In this document: in pieces, positions 49,701 through 61,427 of the stretch
How positions within the stretch are numbered: position 1 is the first letter of the stretch
Layout: the number at the start of each line of letters is the position of its first letter
From: Caenorhabditis remanei
Taxonomy: Eukaryota; Nematoda; Chromadorea; Rhabditida; Rhabditidae
Assembly (NCBI RefSeq): GCF_010183535.1
Contig: NC_071329.1
Span: 11,656,001-11,720,000, forward strand
DNA length: 64,000 bases
Reading direction: 5' to 3'
Made by a program: the position numbers and the translations under genes
The notes under the pieces: generated by a model
What the model was told of the DNA's origin: nothing
The model's input: the letters and a program-made list of their open reading frames with translations, nothing else
The model's database searches: none

Positions 49701-51710
49701 TAAATTTTAAGTTTTAAGTAAAATAAATTCAAACCGATGCCAAAACACTCGTGAAATTCCGACAGGAATTGTTTTGAACATTAATTTGATTATATTCTAT
49801 ACAACAAATCGCTGAGCATCATTTCAGATGTTTTCCTATAAGGAATAAACATTTCATTCTTTCCCAAAACAAGTCTCCTTTTCCAGTTTGGTCACTGGTT
49901 TATTCATGATGAAAACAGTTTTTATTCCTCATTCCCTTTTTCTCTCCCTCTTTCCATTCTCTTTTTCATTCATGTTCCCATTCTTGTCCAACTTTTGTTT
50001 CACATTGATCATACGGTGCACACGATCATACTAGAGACATTAAATGAATCGGTTTGTTGGTCCTTCTCTCTCTTAACCTCTAGTTTCGTACCCCATTTGA
50101 TTCCCTCACTCTCCCCTCTATTCTACTCCCATTTGATTCATTTTGTGGTTGTTTGCATTACTTTTTACTGCTTCGCTTTGCTAGCCGTTTGGATGGTTAT
50201 CATTGGAAAATTGGACAATAATCATTATCAGTCTATCATCACATTCTCTTTCCCATCCATTGTTCTGCAATTCGGGGAAATTAAAATTTGGAACTGAATT
50301 TACTGATAACGAGAAAAGACTATTCGATCTGTACACCCATTTGACAGAATTTTTTAATTCTTCTTGGTGTTCAAAATGAAATGAAATCATTAGGCATCTC
50401 TATTATTTGCTCTCCGTCCTACAGTACTCATCTCAACTGACTCTTTCACATCATTCAATAAAAAAAACAAAAGTATATAAACTTTGATTCCCTAATCCTT
50501 CATATGATATCGTATCAATTTTTTCTATTTTTACATCTCAAATGGATATAAAATGTACCTTCGCTTGTTCTCTCCTCTCACTCACTTTTTTCTTCTCGTC
50601 TTGAAAAACTAGTTTAATTGTAATAAGAAGAATTCGATCTGCCAATTTCATTGCAAAAAGTATAACTTTCTGCAAGTGACTACTAGAATTCCTTTTCTCC
50701 TCGGGTGTTCATTATGATGAGTTGAATTTGAAAAGTCAGGTATTCTCATAGTATCTATTTACAATCCTTTACTTTTCCCTTTGACCTCTAACCTTCTCAG
50801 TGACAAATATAAGAATTTGGAGAGTCGTTAAGTCTGCTTCACTCACTTGTTTGTGTACTCTTTTACAATGTAAACTTCCATAATTTCTCTGATATTTCTA
50901 CAGTTTCACTCACGTGATTATTTGGATCAGTAGTTCACAATACACGTGAAACTGATACCATTCCATCCTGCAAACTATCAGAGAAAAACTGAACTTTTGG
51001 AAGTTTTCCTCATTTCCCAAAAGTACAGTATGCTCGATCGGCTCTTTTCTGTCTCTCACTCTTCCTCAAACACGAAAAAAAACACTTGTAGTAGTAGATC
51101 GTTTGTATGTATTTCGAGAGCTCTAGCCTCTTCACCGCCGCCGATTTGAGGGGGTGTTCTACAAGGGATCAGAAGGGAAACGAATGAATGAATGGGGGCG
51201 AAACAAACCATTAAACCACCATCGGAGTTTATTTGATGTCCAATAAAAAGGATCAGATCTTCCGATTGATGACTCAAATGATCAATGGAAATGTGTAGAC
51301 GAGAGAGGGAGACATTAAGTACAAACTCATCTGTTTTACAGTCTATTTTACAGTCTCAAATGCCTGTACTTCACTAGATCTTTGCCCATTATTTTGATCA
51401 AAGAATGAGTGTGACCGACTGATTGATGGTCAATCACAGTTGAATAGTGTGCTGCAGAAAATGATAAAGAACGTCCAAAAGTTTCTCGGAAATGTGTCAA
51501 AGCAGACAGCACGGAGTCCCAAGAATCGTCTTCATGGCGATCGAATCTACTCCTCTTCAGTCTCAACACTCCCTATTCATCCTCTTTCTTTCTTTCTTCG
51601 TACTGTTTGCCCTTCCCCCTCATCTATCTACACAACCTCAATCCACAAAACTTTCAACCTAAGCATCTCCTCATTTCGTCCCCTCTTTCTTTCTACTATT
51701 TCCGTCTATA
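46742..51710. other. Five-kilobase non-coding region
   Basis: No exon could be supported on either strand. The 47100-47500 part contains a purine-rich GAAGAAG tract whose open frames on both strands are compositional. A duplicated 12-mer (TTTTACAGTCTA-type) occurs near 51335-51357. The final 200 bases are pyrimidine-rich and lead into the gene at 51711. I found no tRNA or other RNA gene, though hairpin RNAs cannot be excluded by eye. Confidence 0.5.
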
Positions 51711-52481
51711 ATGGTATTATCCCAATCTCATCCACTTCATCATCATCATCATCATCATGACCATTTTGATGGAAATGAACGCTCATTTTTGTCAATTTTA
51801 ACTGATCCAATCGTCAGTTTGTTCCGATCGATTCCAATTGAAATCCTCGATCAAAATGAGGAACTGAGTCCAAGTCAAAAAGAATTTCTTGATGATTTTG
51901 TGGACATTCAAGTGGAATGCGATTTTGAGGATCCTAAAGAACTCTTGGAACTTCATGATGAAATAGTTCGTAACGAAGTCGAAGATGTTCTTAATGGGAT
52001 TCTTGACAAAATCGAAGAACATGATGACTTATCTACACAAGATATTGAATCTTCTTTCGTTGATGTTCCTCAAATAATTATTCACGATGAAGAAGAATAT
52101 CTGAATCCATATGAAATCAATACTCAATCTTTCAAAGAAGAGAAAGAGAGACTTCAAGAGATTCCAGTGGAACTCACAGATTCTGGACTTTTTTCTGATA
52201 TTGATGATGTGGAAAATGAAGAAGAAAGTACTGCTGAATTAGAAACGGAAGACTTCATTCCAGTTCAGCTATTTGATCATCTCAAATCCGAGCCACCAAC
52301 TGAAGAGCCTATCAAAGAAATTACGACTTTCACAAGCTGCTCATTCATCAGATCTCAATCATCTGCTCGATGCAAAATTATTCTTCCTGATACCTCATTT
52401 ATTTGTACTCTACCTCCTGTCTCTGCTACATTCTCGGCACCACCAATCGTCCCAACTAAAAAGGTTGTAAAAAGAAAGTAA
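51711..52481 (+). CDS. Acidic protein with polyhistidine run, unknown function
   Basis: A single 256-codon frame starts at ATG 51711. Residues 10-16 are seven histidines. The rest is very rich in Glu and Asp with hydrophobic heptad-like stretches (LLELHDEIVRNEVEDVLNGI), suggesting helical or coiled structure. It ends in a basic KKVVKRK. There is no signal peptide or membrane segment, so it is probably cytosolic or nuclear. A strong donor (GTAAGT) begins at 52478, three codons' worth of bases before the stop, and a good acceptor ends at 52842; splicing there would replace the last residue by Asn-Phe and stop at 52849. Either end gives nearly the same protein. I recognise no domain. Confidence 0.7.
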   Translation: MVLSQSHPLHHHHHHHDHFDGNERSFLSILTDPIVSLFRSIPIEILDQNEELSPSQKEFLDDFVDIQVECDFEDPKELLELHDEIVRNEVEDVLNGILDKIEEHDDLSTQDIESSFVDVPQIIIHDEEEYLNPYEINTQSFKEEKERLQEIPVELTDSGLFSDIDDVENEEESTAELETEDFIPVQLFDHLKSEPPTEEPIKEITTFTSCSFIRSQSSARCKIILPDTSFICTLPPVSATFSAPPIVPTKKVVKRK

Positions 52482-52849
52482 GTGAATCTTTTTGTTCTCT
52501 GCAAAAACGATAAAATGTGGGCGAAGTCTTCACTATCGGGTTGTCTACACTTCGATCTGTGATCAATTATAAAATGAAAAGATACTTCGAACAGATACAA
52601 AATTTCACTTCTTTTTGACTTGTTGGGTCAATTCAATTTTCGATAGACTGGAAACTTTAATTTAGTTCAATTTTACTTCCTTCTCAACATTTAATCCGAT
52701 CATTTTACCATTCAAAACAACCCCCAATTCGTTCATTTTATCGTTCATTTACCATATTGTTACATTTAAATTTTATAATCGTGAACCCCTCCCGCATGTT
52801 TTTGATTCGATACTTGTGACTGAATAACTCATTCATTTTCAGTTTTTGA

Positions 52850-54906
52850 TTCGGATCATTCGTAAGTCTTTTACTCCGCCTCCTTTCATAATATAACACA
52901 AAATATCAGCTACTTGTGTCTCATTTTGTGATTGTTCTCGCCGCTTGCTTAGAAAAAACGAAAAAAGATAAAAAGTAGTAGCTTGTGCTGAACTATATTT
53001 ATTATCTTATCCCAGAGAGACCGTTTTTTCTGTCCAAATGGTCAAGTGGATCGGCTCCTCGCGTGAGAATAAAGCCAAAGTCGATCGAGCAGAAAACAAA
53101 AACAGATTTCTCTCCATTTAGGATTCATTGTTCTCAATCTTATTCATTCTTTTTTCACTCCACTTGTCCCTACTTTTCTCTTTTTTACTTCCTTCAAAAT
53201 ACTTCCATTTATCTTTTCGTTATCACAAGCTCATTTGAGGAAACACAAAAAAGTTCGAATGACAACACATGTGCCCGGGGTCTTTCTCAAATAACTCTTT
53301 TCCTTCTTCTCCACCCTTCTTCTTCTTCTTCAAAGCACCAACATCTGTTGTAAAGTCTTCTTCGTTTTTCTGTCGTTTTTCATGATCACCCTCTTGGAAA
53401 TCTCTCTCTTTTTTCCCTCTCCGCTCGAATCAATCTGACAATTCTTAACCGTTTTTGCGACGTTTTTCGAAAATTAATAATTGAATTACCGGAGGTTGTT
53501 CGGAATTAATGAAGAGAGATAATGTACTTTTTCTACCGAGAAGAAGTGAAAGAAAACAACAGGAATTCCAGGAGTTGGAAGTTATTTCTTTTTCGGAGTC
53601 GAGGGAGGAAAGGAACAAAAAACGGAAATTGGAAAAAAGGAAAGGCCAAAAGCAAAACATTGTTGAAAGTCAGTACACTTCTTCTAGGAACAACAAAACT
53701 AAAAATTCACTGAATTTCCATAAATTTCGTCCACCGTCCCTCGTTTTCCACTTCCATTTCATCTGTGTCATGTGTTCGTTTGAGTGCTAATCTCTGTCAT
53801 ATTGTCAAACATTTACAACAGACAAAAAGAGCTTTCATGTTCTTTGCTCTTATCTACTTTTCCAGTACTGTTTACCCCCTTTCATCCTTCTTCATAAAAT
53901 GAGTGTTTTCTCTTTTCTCTTGGCCGGACTGACAGTGAAGTTTTCTTCCGACTCGACTCAATCTTGTTTTGTTTTGATTCTGTTTTGATGATCATTTCCC
54001 TTCATTTCTTGGAACAAAAAATAAAAATAGGTCAAAAACCGTTAACTTTTGTTTTTTCTCTCCTTTGCTCTTTTTTCTTTTCATTTACAGTCCCAGACAC
54101 TTGTGCTCTTTTGCTTTCTCTTTGCTCCGAGTTTATAAGTTTACCTCAGCGGTTATGTGACTCCATTTTGTTCAAAATTCAGCACAAACTCAGGCGCGAA
54201 AAGTAAATAAAAAGAAAATGCGCGGCGCCCTTCGCTCTGGTAATCATTTTCCCGTACTGTAGACCAGAGAAGATTCCCTCTTTGAACAATCTGAAGAAGT
54301 AGTAGATGGGTTAGAGTGTAACAAGTTGTGAACGTCACCAGAAGATTTTTGAAATCTGAAGGGCATTGGCTTCTTCTTTCTTCTTCTTTAGAGAAGATTG
54401 GCAAGGTCGAACACATTTCTCTCATTTTAGTATTAGATATGTGTTGTTGGTTATGTTGTTTCTTGTGTAACTGCTATACTATAGTTGTCGTTCCTTTCAA
54501 AAATGAATAGAATCTCATCTAGGCGTTCAGTTTAACTTCAAACTTCTACTTCTAAGTAAATCATCCCACTTCCTATTCCTTGGTCTGCCCTTCACTTCCT
54601 TTTTGTCTTTCCCATTTTCCCATCACTTTGTCTCCATTTCCAGCCAATTCGAGCTGTCAAAGACCAGAATAAAACGGGCGGTCCCTTTATTTTTTCATTC
54701 TCTGAATGTCACCCAACACCGGCACTCCTCGTTACTTATTCTGTCATTCATTATCTAACCCGATTGGCGTCATCGAGACCTTCTCAGGTTTCCTCTCTTC
54801 CTCCCGTCTCCACCAGGTCCTCATTTGTTGGTGTCCTCTCTCCACCCATTTTTCTCTGATTTTTGAGACTGACGCAGTCTAAAAAAGTGAATGAATTCGG
54901 AAGGAA
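52850..54906. other. Non-coding region before the BTB gene
   Basis: AT-rich and pyrimidine-rich DNA with no supported exon. Open frames near 52985-53353 and 53509-53790 lack splice signals and family resemblance. Confidence 0.5.
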
Positions 54907-56080
54907 ATGGTGCAAGTTTGCAGAAAATCAGTGTCTGCTGCAACCAAAATGGCGGCCGAAGTTCTTCAAAACGAACCACATTGCTTTATTGCATCCTCTT
55001 CAAGCATTGATCGACCATTCAAACTACTTGTCCAAAAAGAGACATTCCTGATTGATGCGGAGTCAATGAGCAGAATTTCACCGGTAAGAAACAAACAGTT
55101 GTTGTCAGATTTTGATAAATGTATTTTCAGATTTTTAATGTGATGTGCTTTGGAAAAGATTTTGAAAAAATGGATTTGTCGAGAGAAATTGTGGACGAAA
55201 AATCGAACGATATTGACTGTTTCCTCAGAGCAGTTCATGATACGTCAATGATTAATTGTGAGTTTTGAATTCTCTTGCTGAAATTTCAACCATTTATTTT
55301 CTTTGCAGCCACCAACTTTGCTCTTGTGCTTCGTCTCTCCAACAAATATCAAGTTGATCCTGTCATCGAAGCCTGCCAGAACTTCATCATTCGTCAGCAT
55401 TTAGAGTGAGTTTCTCCTCTTTTTTTGAACCGTGGGAACTGAATTCTTCCTTTTTTCCCACCATCAGTCGACTTCCTTCTCGTTTCGAACTGATCAAACT
55501 TCATATCATATGATCCTATCTCTTCACATCATTTATCATTTTCAGTGTACTTCGAGCCGATGAAATTCTCACAATGTTGATTGCTGCATTCGAGCATCAT
55601 TGCAAAAAAGAAGTCGTTCAGAAACTAATCAAACGACTCGCTTCTGAAGGAAATAGTGTATTCACTAAACTGAAAATCTCTCGTTACTTGCCAGCTCAAG
55701 TATACGGATCAGTCATCTCAACATCGATGAATTTGAATCAGATCAAAGAACACGAACAAATGAATGGACATGTTCTGAAAATGGAAAGGTATTGACCACT
55801 ACACAGAATTTATGACAACTGATAACTTTTCCTTTCAGATCAAAAATCCGTTGGCGTCAATCAGTCTGCGAAGAATGCAAGAGTGTTGCCGAGTGTGCAA
55901 ATTGCGAGGAATGCAAAAAGGTTTGTCAAGAAAAGGAAAAGTTTACAAAGATTCTCATTTTTTTTCTTTCAGACGGTGTGCCGAAATCACTTGAGCAAAT
56001 TCAAGTGTTCCAGTGACTACGGTACGAAACTCGCCGCCGGTTTGAAGAAGAAAATTGTGGATTTCGAATGGCAAGATTAA
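54907..56080 (+). CDS. BTB-domain protein with Cys-rich C-terminus
   Basis: Six exons (54907-55083, 55131-55257, 55309-55405, 55546-55788, 55839-55920, 55973-56080) encode 277 residues from the first ATG, or 263 from the ATG at 54949, which follows a possible acceptor at about 54923. Residues about 30-140 show the BTB/POZ pattern: LLVQKETFLIDAESMSRISP, FNVMCFGKDFEKM, then FLRAVHD and FALVLRLSNKYQVDPVIEAC. A helical back-like region follows. The tail has a cluster of Cys residues (VCEECKSVAECANCEECKK, then VCRNH and FKC) that could bind zinc. BTB proteins of this kind in worms often act as Cullin-3 substrate adaptors, but no MATH or Kelch domain is present, so the partner is unknown. It is convergent with the forkhead gene. 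Confidence 0.85.
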
Positions 56081-56741
56081 AATTTCAACAATCGTCCCCC
56101 TCGTCTTCTTTTTTCTGCATACCTTACCCGCTTCATTTATCTTTTTTTCTCATTTTGCTTCAATTTCACTAGACACCTTTTAGTGCTCATACTGGTCCTC
56201 GATCCCAATCTGTATAGAAAAGTTTTTCTTGTACTCTTTTTCTGATTTTCAGGTTTCCTCTTTGTCGGTAGATGTATTTTGAATTCGGTTCCAAACAGTT
56301 TCCTTCAACGGTTTCTTCCTTATTTTATACTTTTTGCCTTCTTCTAACGCGACAGTACTTGTATAGAATTGTATTTTTCTCCACTTTCCCCTAAAAATAC
56401 ATGTAACATTTTATCGCTCATTGGAAAATGAACAGTTCATTGAATCTTTTTAGCATTCAGGAGATAATGTCTGAGGGGTTTGACTGTTCGTTTGGATTGC
56501 CTTTTTACAGGACTGTTACCCCCGGGAGTTTGATTAAAATGGCATGTATAATTAGGCTCCGCCCCTTTTGATGTACTGAAAATATCGACTGAAATTGAGA
56601 AAACATTTACTTTTGAAGAGTTTGTAACTTTTTAGTTTTTGTACACAATACAAAAGTTTGAACAAAACAGGAATGAAGGAGACCGTTTGAAAAATATGTG
56701 AGTATTCTGGGGACAAATAAAAAAAAGAAAAAGAAGAGAAA
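56081..56741. other. Convergent 3' intergenic region
   Basis: This 660-base stretch lies between the stop codons of the BTB gene (+) and the forkhead gene (-) and should hold both 3' UTRs. I see no further gene. Confidence 0.6.
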
Positions 56742-58404
56742 TCAAAGCAATCTGTCCCAATCGTATTCCTCGTCAGAATCATTTCCTTGAATCGGTTGCA
56801 TTGTATTCGATAAACCAGAATCAGAAGAGGAATGACCTAAAATATGATATATTTTTATTTCTAAATCTTGAAATGATCAACTAACGACTACAATCAGTCC
56901 TCGGAGTAGAGGATTCACTGTCGCATTCTGTTGGGAAGCCATTGTAAACGTAATCTGAAGAGATATTTCTTTCTTTTGCTCTTCTTCTTTGAAACTACCT
57001 TTCAGTTTATCCGTATCAACTCTTTCCAGTTCCTGTTCATCGTGATAATCAAGTCCAGCTGCTTCCAAACTTATCTTCAACCAGTCAATTTGTGCAGCCT
57101 GAAATTATTTATAATTGAGTGAGAAAAGGTGTCTGGAGACTCAATGAATTCATAGAAAACGTCATTATTTATTCATGACATTTACGTCGTTCTTTGAAAG
57201 TCCTCTGCAGATTATAAACTAACTTTTTTCTTCTCATTCGGACTGGTTGGTTTTTCGAAGATCTGATTGTAAACGTCACGGAAAGAAGAGTTTAAGTCGT
57301 ATGATTCGAATAAGTTGAGATCTCGAATTTCCCGTTCCTGAATTCAAGAAATAAAATCAATGAATATACAGAACTCTCCCATACCGTTAAATCATTTCCT
57401 TCTTCGTTTATTTCAGAAAGGAACGGATCCACCGAATTAGAAGGAGGTGCCGTCTGAGGTAGAATTTCTTGATTTTTATCTGAAGACACATTGTTTTCAG
57501 TATGTCTAGATTCCTGACTATTCTTCCCACTTTGATACAAGTGCTCGTATATTGGATTGACGCGAACTGGAGATCCTTTGAGAATACGTGGTTTTTTTGC
57601 TGGAGGATCCACACAGACCCACCAGCCACCTGAAATTTCAATAAATAAATATATACATTAAACATATTTTTAAATAATTCTCACGTCTATCCCCTTCAGC
57701 TTTTTCAACCCGATTGAACTGCTTATTCAAGGATAGATTATGTCGAATTGAGTTCTGCAAAACATTTGAGTAAACGAAAAATCCAATTTCCTCTATAGCT
57801 GAATTACCTTCCAACTGGCATTCCGGTTCTCACGATAAAATATGAAATTGTGGGATATATATGAATAGATTTCAGCCAAAGTGCATCGTTTATCTACAGT
57901 ATCTTCGATCGCGAAACGAATAAGTTGAGAATATGAGTACGGTGGTTTGTCAGATCCCTCGTAAATTCGACGTTTTGCAGTAACTTCAGGAACTGGAGTT
58001 GGCTGAGTTGGTTGTACTGGCTGGAACAATATTTTGAGCTGAGAGAAAATCAATTTTACATTTGCTGACCTACAAGTCATAAATTGAATAAAAAAAATAA
58101 TGAGAACAGGTGGCACCCTCCCTCTAACCGAATTTCCTTCAAACTCAAATTAGATCTACCAGAAAAAGAGAAACAGAAATGGGACTTTCTTAGAGATTCA
58201 AAGTAGACAAAAGCACTTATTGGAGAATTAGAAAGATGTGAGATAGGTTGGATTTAGATATTGACTTGCCTGTGGAGGAAGAACTTCGACTGGTTTGGAT
58301 ACTGGTTCCGGAATGAAAGAAGCCTCTGTTCCCTGTACATTTCCAATTCCACCTTTGGCAATTAGCCAGTTCAATTGACACAAGCTTGAGTTTAGCTCAG
58401 TCAT
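56742..58404 (-). CDS. fkh-8: Forkhead transcription factor
   Basis: Eight minus-strand exons (58270-58404, 57808-58020, 57685-57754, 57385-57629, 57224-57337, 56999-57098, 56886-56954, 56742-56836) encode 346 residues. The forkhead winged-helix domain covers about residues 66-150: SDKPPYSYSQLIRFAIED, then YIFYR-type helix 2, SWKNSIRHNLSLNKQF as the recognition helix, and GWWVCVDPPAKKPR at the wing. It binds DNA in the nucleus. The remainder is acidic and Ser-rich with a C-terminal EEYDWDRLL. The first intron begins with GC (AG|GCAAGT) and the frame requires it. A 44-base intron (56955-56998) is needed to reach the final exon. C. elegans fkh-8 acts in ciliated sensory neurons; the name is given from resemblance and synteny recalled from memory. 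Confidence 0.88.
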
Positions 58405-59550
58405 TTTCACTCCTTCCCAGTAACTGAAAATGTTTTTAAACTTTTAAAAGAATTCGAATAACTGAAGTGCGGGTGGTTTGTGAAAAAGGAATGAAAAAGA
58501 AGAAAAAAGAAAAAGAGGAATGCAACAAGCAGGTGACACGAAAATCGATGCGGAGCAGGCGGCGTTGTTGGGGCAACCAGAGGAATGAACGGCTTCATAT
58601 TGGTAGAAAAAAAGAAGAAAAAAAGAGTCTCGGATAGACATGAATGAGTCACAAGAGTTGATGGACGACCAAAAAAAAAGAATGAAGGTGGGACCAACAA
58701 CACAACAAAAAAAGCAGAAAAGGAGTAAAGAAAAGAGCAAACATCAAGAAACTTTGTGAGATCCGGGACAAAAGTTTTTTAAATGAAATGGAAATTAGGA
58801 CGGGAGAGTGTTCAGGGACACGATTTTGGTAGTTATAATTGATAACTTGCCAAACGTGAAGGGATTCCATTCGAAAATTAAACTGTAGAAACCAATTTAT
58901 TTGGTGTTATGAAAAGTGCTCACATCAGAGCAGCTTAGCTTAAACTATTCTCTTCTAGAACAGAACAATACTTATTCTAACCAATATATTCCGTTGATCT
59001 TTTCCTCGAATAAGCATAGGAAAGAGAATAAGATTGATTTCTCAAAATCAAAGAAATGAGAGCTTATTGAATAACAGTGTGAGGATACCGTATGATTTCC
59101 GACTCTTATATTTTGGCAAACTTAGAATACGAATAGAATTCTCAGAATCTAAACCTAAATTTGGAAAAAGTGAGAAAAAATAGACAAAGGTAAGACTAGA
59201 ATGCGTCAGAGCACAAGCGAAAATACGCGCGAAGTGCTAATTTTTGATCACAAGACGTCTGAAAACGAGAGAAAGGTGCAAAACACGAGAATACATTCTG
59301 TGAACTCAATCAGAGAACAACTTGAAAGTGATTAGACTGGAAATTGAAACAAGTACTTGATATTTTGGACTCTTTCTTGAAAACTGAAATGCTGAAACTA
59401 GTGAAAATTAGAGACATATATTGTTTTTTTAAACATATGTGATGTTTTTGTTTTTTTTTGCAATGGGATCTCTTAACTGCCTTTTGGCAACCAGAGATAA
59501 AAAGAAGTTTGGCTGGAACATTTTTATTTCAGATGAAGCTTTTTGAAAGT
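58405..59550. other. Upstream region of the forkhead gene
   Basis: Purine-rich on the + strand between 58480 and 58740, hence pyrimidine-rich on the forkhead sense strand. It should include the forkhead promoter and the 3' UTR of the small Ser-rich gene. I looked for an RFX X-box and saw no convincing one. No exon is supported. Confidence 0.5.
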
Positions 59551-60098
59551 TCAAATTTCCATGAACGAAGAAGACGAAGAAGACAAAGAAGACGATGTGG
59601 TCAATGTTTCGTTTTTGGCGAACATGTCTTCGATTCTGAAAAATGGAAGTTCTCAAGAACAATAGATATATCGAAAATCCGTACAACTGCTGAACTTTCT
59701 TCACGTGAGATTCAGGAATTGCTTGCTTCGCTTTGATCGAAGCCATCACGACAGCCTTCTTTTTGTCAAGAGTAACGTATGTTTTGGTTTTGTATGCATA
59801 TCTCGATGTGACCGAAGAAGTGCTTGAAGATGAGCGAGAACTGGCTGAGGAGGAACCAGTGTAGCCTCGGATTGGAGAACATGAACGCTCAGAACCTCTG
59901 AAAGTATGTAGGTTGATTTCAGATAACTCATTCGTTTGAAACTTACAGTGGGGACACCACTGACATTTTGGATTCAGTCTTATCTCCAACTGCGTCTGCG
60001 TGAAGATTACGGAGATAGGCCTCAGCTTGAATGAATGTTTCATCCACTTTCTGGAGGATATCATTGAATGCATCAGTTGCTCCGTTGTATTTCGACAT
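59551..60098 (-). CDS. Small Ser-rich protein, unknown function
   Basis: Three minus-strand exons (59947-60098, 59685-59897, 59551-59635) encode 149 residues. The N-terminal helix (NDILQKVDETFIQAEAYLRN) is followed by a serine-rich linker (SSSASSRSSSSTSS), a second helical block (KKKAVVMASIKAKQAIPE, then KVQQLIEDMFAKNETL), and a terminal Ser run. The last splice was chosen because it gives a sensible helix and an early stop. The two helical blocks could form coiled coils. The frame stays open upstream to 60308 but has no ATG there, and an acceptor (TTATCAG) sits six bases before the chosen ATG. It lies downstream of RBMX2 on the same strand, about 250 bases after its polyadenylation signal, so it could be the second gene of an operon. 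I do not recognise the family. Confidence 0.7.
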
Positions 60099-60350
60099 TC
60101 TTTGCTGATAATGCTTCCGTTTTTCCGACGATGAACACAAACTTGGGAATAACGAGAATCGAGAACTGTTATTAATAATTCTCTGATTACAATCAACACT
60201 CCAGAATATTACAAATGGAAGTTCACGTTGAAAATGACGAAACGAATCCCGAAAATCCGAGAATAGTGCGACTTCCTCACTTGCAAACGGCTCGAGTTCA
60301 GTGTTCACTAGCGGAAGTTTAACAGTATCAATCGAAAGTTTTCTAAGCTG

Positions 60351-60356
60351 TTTATT
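60351..60356 (-). terminator. Polyadenylation signal of the RBMX2 gene
   Basis: AATAAA on the minus strand, 37 bases beyond the RBMX2 stop codon. The next minus-strand gene begins about 250 bases further on. Confidence 0.6.
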
Positions 60357-60392
60357 TTATGGAATTGTAATGTACAAAAATAAATAATATTA

Positions 60393-61427
60393 TTATCTTC
60401 CTTGATATCTCTTCGACACGTAATGATCTTCTGGACCCCACGCTTCTGATGTTTCTCCTCTTGCTGCTTTTTCCGCTTTTTCTCGTTCTCTGATAACCTT
60501 CCAAATTTCGATATCTCTCCAGTCGGCCTTTTCGAAGTCTGGTCTTGGATTGTGTTTTACTTCTTCCACTTCTTTCTTCTTTCCAAAATCGAAGTGTTTG
60601 TTCTCTCCGTATAAATCGTCTTCTGCAACTACCTTGTCGATCAGTTTTGCTTTGTTCTTCCAATCTCCTTCCGGATCTCGAGCAGCCTTCTTTTCCAGTT
60701 TTCGCAGCTTCTTTTCTCGCTTCTTTTCTTGCTTTTTCTCCTTTTTCGCCTTTTTCTTGTCTTTCTTGATCTTTTTTATCAATTCTTCATCAATATCTCC
60801 AACATCCAGAAGAACTTCTTTAGCCTTTTTAATTCTTTTTTCTTGAACTTCGATCGGATCTGCTGTTCTCATTATTGGTTTGGGAGCACATCCTTCTTCC
60901 CACAGCCTCTTTGTTTCGTCATCTGCATCTTCTTTATACTTCGGAACCTTGTATTCTTCAACGTGGTCCACACGAATCATACGTTTATGTAACTGTAAAA
61001 TAAACATGAAATTGCAAAAAGAAACAAAGTAATGTAACTCACAGAGATTCCATTGAAATTATCGACTGCCAATACTGTACTCCTCTGATCTTTATAACAC
61101 AAGAAGGCAAATCCTTTTGATTTTCCAGTGTCTTTGTCGCGAATCAAATTGATGTTCATCACTTCGCCATACCTGGAAATACCGATTGTATTCGTAATAA
61201 CTTCAGAAGCCAAGTTGACAAATTTAAATAAAGAAACAAGAAACTCACTGTGAGAAGACAGCAATCACATCTCCTTCTGTGAGTGCATATGACAGTCCTC
61301 CAATGAATATCCAAGCTGAATCTTTGTATGTTTGATGCCATGACTTTTTGAGATCTCCGGCATATCCCAGATTGAGCTCTCGCTCATTCATACGATTTTG
61401 ATTTTTGATATTTGTTATTGGATTCAT
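60393..61427 (-). CDS. RBMX2/Ist3-like spliceosomal RNA-binding protein
   Basis: Three minus-strand exons (61249-61427, 61043-61172, 60393-60992) encode 302 residues. An RRM spans about residues 35-115 with RNP2 WIFIGGLSY and RNP1 KGFAFLCY; the N-terminal NERELNLGY and the post-RRM RMIRVDHVEEYKVPK are hallmarks of RBMX2 and yeast Ist3/Snu17. Those proteins belong to the RES complex, which joins the activated B spliceosome and helps retain unspliced pre-mRNA. A very Lys-rich helix (about residues 165-200) and a conserved-looking end (FEKADWRDIEIWK) follow. Length is close to the human protein. The locus probably corresponds to C. elegans C30B5.4, from memory. It shares its upstream region with the VPS55/LEPROT gene. 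Confidence 0.9.

Noticed and set aside
56955..56998. Uninterrupted reading of the forkhead exon through this segment, ending in ITFTMASQQNATVNPLL
   Set aside because: Reading through leaves no frame-compatible route to the last exon; the 44-base intron with GTAGTT and TCTTCAG joins it cleanly.
58407..58740. Two overlapping 98-codon minus-strand frames rich in Phe and Ser
   Set aside because: Pyrimidine-rich promoter DNA of the forkhead gene; both frames are compositional.
60099..60308. In-frame 70-codon N-terminal extension of the small Ser-rich protein
   Set aside because: The extension begins with GTG and has no ATG; a splice acceptor lies just before the internal ATG at 60098.
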